A DNA stretch of 64,000 nucleotides from Streptomyces sp. NBC_01478 (lineage in GTDB: Bacteria; Actinomycetota; Actinomycetes; Streptomycetales; Streptomycetaceae), in contig NZ_CP109444.1 in NCBI RefSeq assembly GCF_036227225.1, positions 6,119,501 through 6,183,500 of the forward strand, written 5' to 3'. How positions within the stretch are numbered: position 1 is the stretch's first letter; every line of letters begins with the position of its first letter. Shown in pieces: positions 51,712 through 59,389 of the stretch. A program made the translations under genes and the position numbers. The notes under the pieces are model-generated. The model saw nothing but the letters and a program-made list of their open reading frames with translations. It was not told where the DNA came from and did not search any database.

Positions 51712-52836
51712 GTGACCTTCCGACTGCCCAGCGCAGCCCCGCTCTTGAAGACGCCGCAGACGGCCGTCCTCGAGGGCATCGCCGGTTTCGTCCCCCCGGA
51801 CGCGGTGCCGAACCACGCCCTGCCCGCCGCGTGGGACGTCGACGACGCCTGGGTCCGCAGACGCACCGGCATCGGCGAGCGCCGCCGCGCGGCACCCGGG
51901 GTGACCACCGGCGACCTCGCGCTGCGGGCGGCCGGCCGGGCACTCGCCGTCGCGGGCGGCCCCCTGGTGGACGCCGTCGTCGTCGCCACCTCGACCCCCG
52001 ACCGGCCGATGCCCGCCATGGCACCCCGGCTCGCCACCCGCCTCGGCCTCGGCGAGATCGCCGCGTGGGACGTCTCCGCCGCGTGCAGCGGTTTCGTCTA
52101 CGGCCTCGCGGCCGCCGTCGGCGCCCTGACCTCGGGGTGCGCGGACCGGGTCCTGCTGGTCGCGGCCGAGGTGTACTCGACCCTGCTCGACCCGCAGGAT
52201 CGTTCCGCCGGAATCGTGTTCGGCGACGGCGCCGCAGCGGTGGTCCTCCGGCGCGGTGAGCGGGACGAACCCGGCGCCGTACACGCGCTGGACCTCGGCA
52301 GCGACGGCTCGTTCGACGAACTGATCCAGGTGCCTGGCGGCGGTGCGCGGGAACGCTCGCGCCCCGACGCGTACGGCCCGGAGGACCGTTACTTCCGTAT
52401 GCGGGGACGTGAGGTGTTCCAGCACGCGGTCGTCCGTATGACCCAGTCCGCCCACGCCGTGCTCAAGCGCGCGGACTGGGCCGTCGAGGATGTGGACCGG
52501 TTCTGCGCCCATCAGGCGAACGCCCGCATCCTGTCCGCCGTCGGCGACCGCATCCCGGTACCCGACGAGCGGCATGTCACCAACATCGCGCGCGTCGGCA
52601 ACACCGGTGCCGCGTCCATCCCGTTGGCCCTGGCCGACGCCGCCGCGCGGGATGAACTCCGCGCCGGGCAACGGGTGTTGCTGACCGCCTTCGGTGCCGG
52701 GCTCACCTGGGGCTCGGTGGCCCTGGTGTGGCCGGAGCTGCCGACCGTGCCGCACATCGACGTCGACGTCGACATCAACGGTGACATCAACGGTGACATC
52801 GACGTCGACACCCATGGCGACACCCGTATCGCCTGA
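51712..52836 (+). CDS. 3-oxoacyl-ACP synthase III family (KASIII), first of operon
   Basis: 374 aa from GTG at 51712 with GAGG upstream; an in-frame ATG at 51655 would add 19 residues without a ribosome site. The KASIII triad is complete: Cys125 in SAACSGFVYG, His267 in FCAHQANARI, Asn297 in RVGNTGAASI. It should condense an acyl-CoA (or acyl group on its Cys) with malonyl-ACP or a similar partner. The C-terminus extends past the normal end (VWPEL) by ~28 residues with a repeated Asp/Val/Asn track (DVDINGDINGDIDVD), coded by tandem GACATCAACGGT units. Opens the operon with ACP, KASII, second KASIII, CMD-ferredoxin and P450. Confidence 0.95.
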   Translation: MTFRLPSAAPLLKTPQTAVLEGIAGFVPPDAVPNHALPAAWDVDDAWVRRRTGIGERRRAAPGVTTGDLALRAAGRALAVAGGPLVDAVVVATSTPDRPMPAMAPRLATRLGLGEIAAWDVSAACSGFVYGLAAAVGALTSGCADRVLLVAAEVYSTLLDPQDRSAGIVFGDGAAAVVLRRGERDEPGAVHALDLGSDGSFDELIQVPGGGARERSRPDAYGPEDRYFRMRGREVFQHAVVRMTQSAHAVLKRADWAVEDVDRFCAHQANARILSAVGDRIPVPDERHVTNIARVGNTGAASIPLALADAAARDELRAGQRVLLTAFGAGLTWGSVALVWPELPTVPHIDVDVDINGDINGDIDVDTHGDTRIA

Positions 52837-52977
52837 GACTGCCGGGCCGCCCTCGGGTGCGCACTCCGCTCTCCCCGGCTCGTCCACGGGTGTCTGTCAC
52901 GCAAAAAACAGGTCGGAAGACCTTGTTCCAGTAGTTGTTCTGCCCGGAACTCCGCCCGCCCCGTCGAAAGGAACGCC

Positions 52978-53211
52978 ATGTCCCCCGTCCAGACCGCCGT
53001 GACCGCCGTACTCACCGAGAAGTTCGAGGTCAGCGCGGACAGCATCCGTCCGGAGGCCACCCTGGAGAGCCTCGACCTCGACTCCCTCGCGCTGGCCGAA
53101 CTCGCCCTGGCGCTCCAGGAGACGCTCGGGGTTCCGGTGGCGGAGGAAGAGGCCGCCAAGCACAGCACCGTGGGTGAGCTGGTCGCCGCGCTGAACGCCA
53201 AGCGGGCGTGA
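52978..53211 (+). CDS. Acyl carrier protein
   Basis: 77 aa, ATG at 52978 with AAGGA upstream. Ser36 in LDLDSLALAEL is the phosphopantetheine site (here DSL with the usual preceding Asp). Helices 1-4 and the acidic second helix fit a discrete type II ACP. It carries the acyl chain for the flanking ketosynthases. Its stop overlaps the KASII start (TGATG). Confidence 0.96.
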   Translation: MSPVQTAVTAVLTEKFEVSADSIRPEATLESLDLDSLALAELALALQETLGVPVAEEEAAKHSTVGELVAALNAKRA

Positions 53212-54446
53212 TGAAGGCATCGTGCGCACCCGTCTCCGTCACCGGCCTGGGGCTCATCACCCCGGCCGGGGTCGGCCGTGAGGCGACCTGGGAGGGGATG
53301 CTCAGCGGGCGGTCCGCCGCCGCCACGGATCCCGAACTCAAGGGCTGCGCCGTCGACTTGTCCTGCCGTATCCCGCTGATGACGCCGGAGCAGGCCCGGA
53401 TCGGCGGCGGCAAGGCCTGGCGCATGGGGCGGTTCAGTCAGCTCGCCGTGCTCGCGGCGCGCGAGGCCGTCGCCGACGCCGGGCTCGACCCGGCCGGGTG
53501 GGACGGTGCGCGGGTCGCCGTGGTGATCGGTTCGGGGCTGGCCGGAGCCGTGCATCTGGAGGACCAGACGATCCGCCATCACCAGGGCGGTCCCGAGCTG
53601 GTGTCGCCCGCGCTCGTGCCCATGCTGATCTCCAACATGGCCGCCGGGGAGGTGCTGTTGGACCTCGGCGCCCATGGTCCGTCGCTGGCGACCGAGACCG
53701 CGTGCGCCTCCGGGGCCAGTGCCCTGGCCGTGGCCCGGGGGCTGCTGCTCGCCGGGCTGTGCGACATCGCGGTGGCGGGCGGCGCGGAGGCGGCCGTCAC
53801 CCCGGTGATCACGTCCGGCTTCCAGCGGATGGGCGCGCTGTCGTCCCGCGTCGACGAACCCGGCCTGGCCTCACGGCCGTTCGCGGCGGACCGGGACGGG
53901 TTCGTGATCTCGGAGGGGGCCGCGATCCTCGTCCTGGAACGGGAGGCGGACGCGCGCGCCCGTGGACAGCGGCGCTACGCCCGGCTCGCCGGGGCCGGCC
54001 AGACCTCCGACGCGTATCACCCGACGGCCCCTGCCCCGGGGGGAGTTCACGCCGAGGCGGCGCTGCGGTCGGCGCTCGCGGAGGCGGGGCTGCGTCCGGC
54101 CGACGTCGATCACGTCAACGCGCACGGGACCTCGACCCCGCTCAACGACCTGACCGAGGCGGAGTTGATCGAGCGCGTGCTGCCGCACCGGCCGAGTGTC
54201 AGCGCGGCCAAGGGAGTTCTGGGGCACAGTCTCGGCGCGGCCGGTGCGATCGAGGCGGCGCTCACCGCCCTCACCGTGCACCGCTCCACCGTCCCGCCGA
54301 TCGCCAACCTCACCCCGGACAACCTCCCCTTCGACCTGGACTGCGTCACGGGCGCGCCCCGAGAGCAGCGCGTGCGGGCCGCCGTCAGCCACTCCTTCGG
54401 GTTCGGCGGACACAACGTGGTGCTGCTCCTCACCGCCGAGGACTGA
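53211..54446 (+). CDS. 3-oxoacyl-ACP synthase II family (KASII)
   Basis: 411 aa from ATG at 53211, overlapping the ACP stop (a GTG at 53208 would add one residue). Full Cys-His-His triad: Cys165 in ETACASGASAL, His305 in VNAHGTSTPLND, His339 in GHSLGAAGAIEA. The GFGGHN near the end is also conserved. There is no chain-length-factor partner. It can elongate the ACP-bound chain with malonyl units, although no ketoreductase, dehydratase or enoyl reductase gene follows. Confidence 0.95.
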   Translation: MKASCAPVSVTGLGLITPAGVGREATWEGMLSGRSAAATDPELKGCAVDLSCRIPLMTPEQARIGGGKAWRMGRFSQLAVLAAREAVADAGLDPAGWDGARVAVVIGSGLAGAVHLEDQTIRHHQGGPELVSPALVPMLISNMAAGEVLLDLGAHGPSLATETACASGASALAVARGLLLAGLCDIAVAGGAEAAVTPVITSGFQRMGALSSRVDEPGLASRPFAADRDGFVISEGAAILVLEREADARARGQRRYARLAGAGQTSDAYHPTAPAPGGVHAEAALRSALAEAGLRPADVDHVNAHGTSTPLNDLTEAELIERVLPHRPSVSAAKGVLGHSLGAAGAIEAALTALTVHRSTVPPIANLTPDNLPFDLDCVTGAPREQRVRAAVSHSFGFGGHNVVLLLTAED

Positions 54447-54491
54447 CCGGACTCGCCTGGGACCGAACCGAATTGAACTGAAGAAGGGCCG

Positions 54492-55487
54492 ATGACCGTT
54501 CACAGCACCATCGTTCACGCCACCGTCCACATCCCCGAGGGACGCCAGAGCGTGGCCGCGGTGGAGGACCGGTTCCGGGCGGGCAGCCCCGCCGTACCGC
54601 TGTCGCGCGGGGTGCTCCAGCGGATGTACGGGCTGGCCGAGCGCACCGTCGCCCACGACCTGGAACAGCCCTCCGACCTGGCCGTGCACGCGGCCCGGCG
54701 CCTGTTCGAGGACACCGGCACCGGTCCGGGGGAGGTGGACCTGCTCCTCTACGCCGGGATCCTCGCCGACATGGAGGAGCCGGCCACCGCTCATGTCGTC
54801 GCCGACAAACTGGGCCTGCGCTGCCCGGTGTTCGACCTGAAGAACGCCTGCAACGGAGTCCTCAACGCGCTGGAGGTCGCCGACGCGTTCATCCGGAGCG
54901 GGCAGTACCGGCGGGTGCTGGTGACCACCGCCGAGGTCAGCACCCGGGAGAGCCGTTGGCAACTGGACGATCCCGCCGACCTGTTGACCGCGCTGCCCAG
55001 CCTCAGCACCGGTGACATGGGCTCGGCGCTGCTGGTGGAGGCGGGTGAGCGGCCCGGCATCCTCGGGTCGCGGTTCTTCGCCAACTCCTGGGGCTGGCGG
55101 GCCGCGACCCTGCCCAACCCGTACGCGCAGCACCGCAGGCTCGGCCATCTCCGCATCGACTCGGCCCAGTTGGTGGGGTCGTTCGAGGGGCTGCCCGGCA
55201 AAGTACGGGGCGCGATGGAGGAGTTGGGTGTCGAGGGCGACGACCTCGACCTCGTCTGTGTGCACCAGCCGTCGGTGCCGTTCACCAAGGTCGTGTGCGA
55301 CTGGGTGGGCGTGGACCCGGACCGTATCCTGGCCACCTTCCCCACGCACGGCAACGTGGCGACCAACACCATCCCGCTGCAACTGGCCACGGCCCTCGAC
55401 AGCGGCCGCCTCCAACGCGGGGACCTGGTCGGCATGTTCGGCTTCGCTAGCGGGGCCAGCGCGGGAGTGGTCGTCTGCCGCTGGTGA
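54492..55487 (+). CDS. Divergent KASIII-family protein, second of operon
   Basis: 331 aa, ATG at 54492 with GAAGGG upstream. Cys120 in LKNACNGVLNA, His258 in CVHQPSVPFT, and Asn288 in THGNVATNT keep the KASIII triad, but around the sites the sequence differs from the first KASIII (NACNG instead of AACSG). This pattern resembles acyl-transferring or head-to-head condensing relatives (CerJ/OleA-type) rather than initiation FabH. It may join two acyl groups or release the chain by transfer to another nucleophile. Next gene follows with GTGA or by a new ribosome site. Confidence 0.93.
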   Translation: MTVHSTIVHATVHIPEGRQSVAAVEDRFRAGSPAVPLSRGVLQRMYGLAERTVAHDLEQPSDLAVHAARRLFEDTGTGPGEVDLLLYAGILADMEEPATAHVVADKLGLRCPVFDLKNACNGVLNALEVADAFIRSGQYRRVLVTTAEVSTRESRWQLDDPADLLTALPSLSTGDMGSALLVEAGERPGILGSRFFANSWGWRAATLPNPYAQHRRLGHLRIDSAQLVGSFEGLPGKVRGAMEELGVEGDDLDLVCVHQPSVPFTKVVCDWVGVDPDRILATFPTHGNVATNTIPLQLATALDSGRLQRGDLVGMFGFASGASAGVVVCRW

Positions 55488-55555
55488 ACCACGACAACGC
55501 GCCGGCCCCGGCGCCGTACGAAAGTTCCCGCACCGAACCGACCCCCGGAAGCGCC

Positions 55556-56326
55556 ATGACCACGACCCCCACGACCTCCCCGCCCCGTATCGCTCCCCTC
55601 CCGCCCGCCGAATGGCCCCCGGACCTGCGGTCGTTGCTCGCCGACTCCCGGCAGGACGGTCCCGGCCGGGAGAACCTGTTCGGCACCCTCGCCCATCACC
55701 CCGTCCTGGCCCACGCCTGGCTCTCCCTCGCCCGTGTCCTCACCCACGAGGGCGCCCTCGGCCACCGCAGGCGCGAGCTGATCGTCCTGCGCGTCGCCCA
55801 CCGGCTCGACGCGGGCTACGTCCACCGTCGGCACCGCATCCCGGCCGCGGACGCCGGACTGACGGCCGCGGAGATCGACGCGACGGCGGCCGACCCGACC
55901 GCTCACCCCTGGTCGGCGGAGGACCGTGCCCTCCTGGAAGCGGCTGACCTGCTTGCCGCCAACTCCCCGCTCTCCGAGGGACTTTGGGATCGGCTCGCCC
56001 ACGCCCTGAGCCCCGGGCAACTCGTCGAGCTCCTGGTCCTGGCCGGCCAGACCGCCACCATGTGCACCACGCTCAACACCCTCCGCACCCCCTCCGACCG
56101 GCCGCCCTCTCTCACCGTGCTCCTGGACCGGGACCGCTGTTGCAGCGCGGGCCAGTGTGTCGGCGCGGCGCCCGAGGTGTTCGAGCAGGACGAGTCGGAC
56201 GGCCGGGTCGCCCTGCTCGTCCCGGACCCGGACGCGCGGTACGCCGACGAGGTGCGTTTCGCCGCCGACCTGTGCCCCGGCGGAGCCATCACGCTGCTCG
56301 ACCACGAGGAGACAGCCCACCCATGA
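55556..56326 (+). CDS. CMD (AhpD-like)-ferredoxin fusion
   Basis: 256 aa from ATG at 55556 with GGAAG upstream; a GTG at 55484, overlapping the previous stop, is the alternative (280 aa). Residues ~15-185 match the carboxymuconolactone decarboxylase family (RRELIVLRVAHRLDAGYVH, AADAGLTAAEI, QLVELLVLAGQTATMCTTLN), without the CxxC pair of AhpD. Residues ~188-250 form a P450-type ferredoxin: Cys195-x5-Cys201 in RCCSAGQC and Cys240 in DLCPGG, a 3Fe-4S pattern with an extra Cys196. Fusion of the two is unusual. Its stop overlaps the P450 start (ATGA), so the ferredoxin surely serves that P450. Confidence 0.92.
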   Translation: MTTTPTTSPPRIAPLPPAEWPPDLRSLLADSRQDGPGRENLFGTLAHHPVLAHAWLSLARVLTHEGALGHRRRELIVLRVAHRLDAGYVHRRHRIPAADAGLTAAEIDATAADPTAHPWSAEDRALLEAADLLAANSPLSEGLWDRLAHALSPGQLVELLVLAGQTATMCTTLNTLRTPSDRPPSLTVLLDRDRCCSAGQCVGAAPEVFEQDESDGRVALLVPDPDARYADEVRFAADLCPGGAITLLDHEETAHP

Positions 56327-57516
56327 CCGGCGCCACCGCCCTCGAACTGCCTGCCCCCTACGGCAGTTGCCCCTTCGACCCGCCGCCCGCCTACACCGCC
56401 GCCGCCCGCGAGGCCGCCGTCACCCGTGCCGCGCTGCCGGACGGCACCGCGTGCTGGCTGGTCACCGGCTACGACGAGGTACGGGCCGTGCTGGCCGACG
56501 CCCGGTTCAGCGCGGACGCGCGCACGCCCGGCTTTCCCTTCCTCTCCGCCGGGCAGCGTGAACTGGCCACCGCCAAACCGAGTTTCATCCGCATGGACGA
56601 CCCCGAGCACGCCCGGCTGCGCCGGATGGTCACCAAGGACTTCCTGGTCAAGCGGATCGAGGAACTGCGCCCCGGCATCCAGGACATCGTCGACCGGGCC
56701 GTTGACCGCATGACCGAGGGCCGCACCTCGGCCGACCTGGTGGCGGACTTCGCGCTGCCGATCCCCTCGCTGGTCATCTGCCTGCTGCTCGGAGTGCCGT
56801 ACGAGGACCACGAGTTGTTCCAGTCGCTCAGCCGCACGCTCCTCGACAACCGGACCACCCGGCCGGAGGCGGAGCGGGCGCACACCCGACTCATGGGCTA
56901 TCTGGCCGGGTTGGCGGAGCACAAGAGACGGCACCCCGGGGACGACATCCTCAGCCGGCTCGCCGCCCGCGAGGACCTGACCGACCAGGAGACCGCGTCG
57001 CTGGGCTTCCTGCTGCTGGTCACCGGGCACGAGTCCACCGCGAACATGACGGCCGTCAGCGTGCTCGCCCTGCTCCAACGCCCCGACCAGGCCGACCTGT
57101 TGCGCGCCGAACCGGCGCTGATCCGCGGTGCCGTCGAGGAACTCCTGCGCCACCTCACGATCATCCACCTGGGCCTGGGCCGGGCAGCGACCGAGACCGT
57201 GCGGGTGGGCGAGGTGACGATCCGGGCGGGCGAGGGCGTGATCTGCATGCTCTCCACGGCCAACCGCGACGAGCAACTCTTCGCGGCCGCCGCGGACTTC
57301 GACCTCACCCGGGACGCCCGCCGCCATGTCGCCTTCGGCTACGGCGTCCACCAGTGCCTCGGCCAGACCCTGGCCCGCGTGGAACTCCAGACCGTCCTCA
57401 CCACGCTGCTGCGCCGACTGCCCGCGCTGCGCCTCGCCGTCCCGGCGGACCAACTCACCTACAACCAGGACAACATCGTGTACGGCCTGCGCGCCCTCCC
57501 GGTGACCTGGGCCTGA
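56323..57516 (+). CDS. Cytochrome P450
   Basis: 397 aa, ATG at 56323 overlapping the ferredoxin fusion stop. Heme ligand Cys345 in FGYGVHQCLGQTLAR; I-helix LLLVTGHESTANM (with the acid-alcohol pair Glu-Ser/Thr); ExxR in VEELLRHL; and PERF-like segment AAADFDLTRDARRH. It is a soluble bacterial CYP105/107-type monooxygenase, to be fed by the fused ferredoxin. Last gene of the operon; it likely hydroxylates or otherwise oxidises the acyl product. Confidence 0.95.
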   Translation: MTGATALELPAPYGSCPFDPPPAYTAAAREAAVTRAALPDGTACWLVTGYDEVRAVLADARFSADARTPGFPFLSAGQRELATAKPSFIRMDDPEHARLRRMVTKDFLVKRIEELRPGIQDIVDRAVDRMTEGRTSADLVADFALPIPSLVICLLLGVPYEDHELFQSLSRTLLDNRTTRPEAERAHTRLMGYLAGLAEHKRRHPGDDILSRLAAREDLTDQETASLGFLLLVTGHESTANMTAVSVLALLQRPDQADLLRAEPALIRGAVEELLRHLTIIHLGLGRAATETVRVGEVTIRAGEGVICMLSTANRDEQLFAAAADFDLTRDARRHVAFGYGVHQCLGQTLARVELQTVLTTLLRRLPALRLAVPADQLTYNQDNIVYGLRALPVTWA

Positions 57517-57538
57517 CCGAGGCATCCGAGCACGCTGG

Positions 57539-59140
57539 TCAGAACACCCGCCCGAGGTCCTGCCGCACGATCGTCCGCATGCTGTGCTCGGCGAGCGCGG
57601 CGATCGTCATGGACGGGTTGCAGGCGCCGGTCGAGCCCGGGATGCGGGCGCCGTCCAGGACGTAGAGACCGCTGTGGCCGAGCACGCGGCCGGTGAGGTC
57701 GACGGCGTCGCCGAACGGGACACCGCCCAACGAGTGCCAGGTGGACGGGGCTTGGGCGTTGGTGTCGATCATGATGCCGCCGCCGGCCGTGGCGATGTCC
57801 TGCATCTTGGCCGCGATCAGCGCTTGCAGCGCCGCGTCCGTGTCGGTGGGCCAGGTGAGGACGGCGTCGTCGGTGGCGGCGTCGTAGGCCCAGGTGCCGG
57901 CGCCGTCGACGATGCCGAAGCCGACGACGGTGAGGGCGGTGACGCCGGTCTGCTGGATCGGTGAACCGGCGTGCACGACCGTCAGCGGGATGCTGCTGCT
58001 GGGGTCGCGGCCGCCGACGCAGGCCGGGCCGCCCTGCTGGGTGCCCGCGTTGCCGGTCGGGTTGATCCAGGCCCAGATGCGGTCGCCGTTGTTGCCCCAG
58101 CCGGTGCCGATGGCGTCGGGCAGGTCCGGAATCAGGCCCTTGGCACGGGACTTGACCAGCAGCCGGGTGGTGCCGGGCGAGCCCGCGTTGAGGAAGACCG
58201 CGTCCGCGGTGATCCGGATCTGCTCCTGCACGGTGCCGCCGGTGTCGATGCGGTCGACGGACAGCACCCACTTCTTGTTCGCGTCCATCGCGAGATCGCG
58301 GACGACGTGGAGGGGCGCCACCTGCACGAGTCCGGTGGACTCCGCCTGCGCGAGATAGGTGACGTCGATGGAGTGCTTGCCGCCGTTGTCGACGCCGAAC
58401 GCGATGTCGCTGGTCGTGTACGTCGGGTCGTACAGACCCTCCAACTCGCCCCGGACATACGCCCAGTCGATGGGCAGCGGCACCTTGAACGGGGTCAGGC
58501 CCGCCTTCGGCGCGACGTCCTGGAAGAGCCGGGACGACTTGTACGGGTCGGCGGCGAGCACGTCGTAGGGGATGGTGGTGATACCCAGCATCCGCGAAAC
58601 GGTGGGGTACGCCCAGAGGTTGAGGTCGTCGTAGAGGCCGGCCGCCTGCGGGATGGACGTGGCGAAGTCGGCCTTCGTCGGTTGCAGGGTCATGCCGTGG
58701 TACATGATCGAGCCGCCGCCGACCGCCGCTCCGCACATGGCGGTCATGCCGTTTCCCGCGACGGCCTCGATCACGCCCGTGTAGGGGGTCCAGGTCTGGG
58801 TGCCGCCGCCGACGATGGCGTGGTCGGTGAGCCAGGCGGAGCGGTTGTCCATGTTCGCGAAGCGGCAGAACGTGGTCGCGTCCGGGCCGGTCGGCCAGCG
58901 TCGTCCGCGCTCCAACACCAGGGTGGAGACGCCGGCTTGGGCCAGTCGCAGGGCGGTGACGCCGCCGCCGAAACCGGTGCCGACGACGACGGCCCGTTCG
59001 CGAAGTTCGGTGACGGCGGCTCTGGTCGAGGCCGCGGCGCGGGGCTGTCCGGCGGCGGCCAGGGCGACCGCGCCGAGGGCGGTCGCGCCGAGCAGGCTGC
59101 GGCGGCTGAGGGCGGGGTGGGGGGAGGTGTGTTCGGGCAT
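57539..59140 (-). CDS. GMC family oxidoreductase, cholesterol oxidase-like (Tat-exported)
   Basis: 533 aa, ATG at 59140. Twin-arginine signal SRRSLLGATALGAVAL at residues 12-28. FAD-binding GTGFGGGVTALRLA, GMC motif NAGSPGTTRLL and the C-terminal YVLDGARIPGSTGACNPS...H signature fit class I, non-covalent cholesterol-oxidase-like GMC enzymes (a His in LAEHSMR). It should oxidise a sterol or other secondary alcohol outside the cell, giving H2O2. It is convergent with the P450 operon, 22 nt between stops; a link to that pathway is not shown. Confidence 0.93.
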   Translation of the reverse strand: MPEHTSPHPALSRRSLLGATALGAVALAAAGQPRAAASTRAAVTELRERAVVVGTGFGGGVTALRLAQAGVSTLVLERGRRWPTGPDATTFCRFANMDNRSAWLTDHAIVGGGTQTWTPYTGVIEAVAGNGMTAMCGAAVGGGSIMYHGMTLQPTKADFATSIPQAAGLYDDLNLWAYPTVSRMLGITTIPYDVLAADPYKSSRLFQDVAPKAGLTPFKVPLPIDWAYVRGELEGLYDPTYTTSDIAFGVDNGGKHSIDVTYLAQAESTGLVQVAPLHVVRDLAMDANKKWVLSVDRIDTGGTVQEQIRITADAVFLNAGSPGTTRLLVKSRAKGLIPDLPDAIGTGWGNNGDRIWAWINPTGNAGTQQGGPACVGGRDPSSSIPLTVVHAGSPIQQTGVTALTVVGFGIVDGAGTWAYDAATDDAVLTWPTDTDAALQALIAAKMQDIATAGGGIMIDTNAQAPSTWHSLGGVPFGDAVDLTGRVLGHSGLYVLDGARIPGSTGACNPSMTIAALAEHSMRTIVRQDLGRVF

Positions 59141-59389
59141 GGGGGGACTCCGGCAACCGTAGGGGGAGTGCGAGTCGCCGGGAGCGTAGCGCGTTTGGAC
59201 ATGGCACTGTCAACAAATGAAAATGTAATTCTCGGAGAGGAGAGTCACACTATCGCTCTGTTGTCCCCGCATCGTGTGGGGGTTCGGCGTGGGTCCCCTT
59301 CACGTCCCGTGAATCCGATCACCCCCAAGTGCCCGGTCTGTGCACTCCGTCACCCGTCGGAACCGTGTGTGAGGGTGAGAGGTGGGACG

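Noticed and set aside
57517..59140. Inclusion of the GMC oxidoreductase in the KAS-P450 operon
   Set aside because: It is on the opposite strand and exported through a Tat signal, so it is unlikely to be co-expressed or to act on the cytosolic intermediates; kept as neighbour only.
57971..59389. Upstream extension of the kinase frame by 470 codons
   Set aside because: It lies antisense to the Tat-exported GMC oxidoreductase and has shadow-frame composition; the kinase domain begins right after the GTG at 59390.
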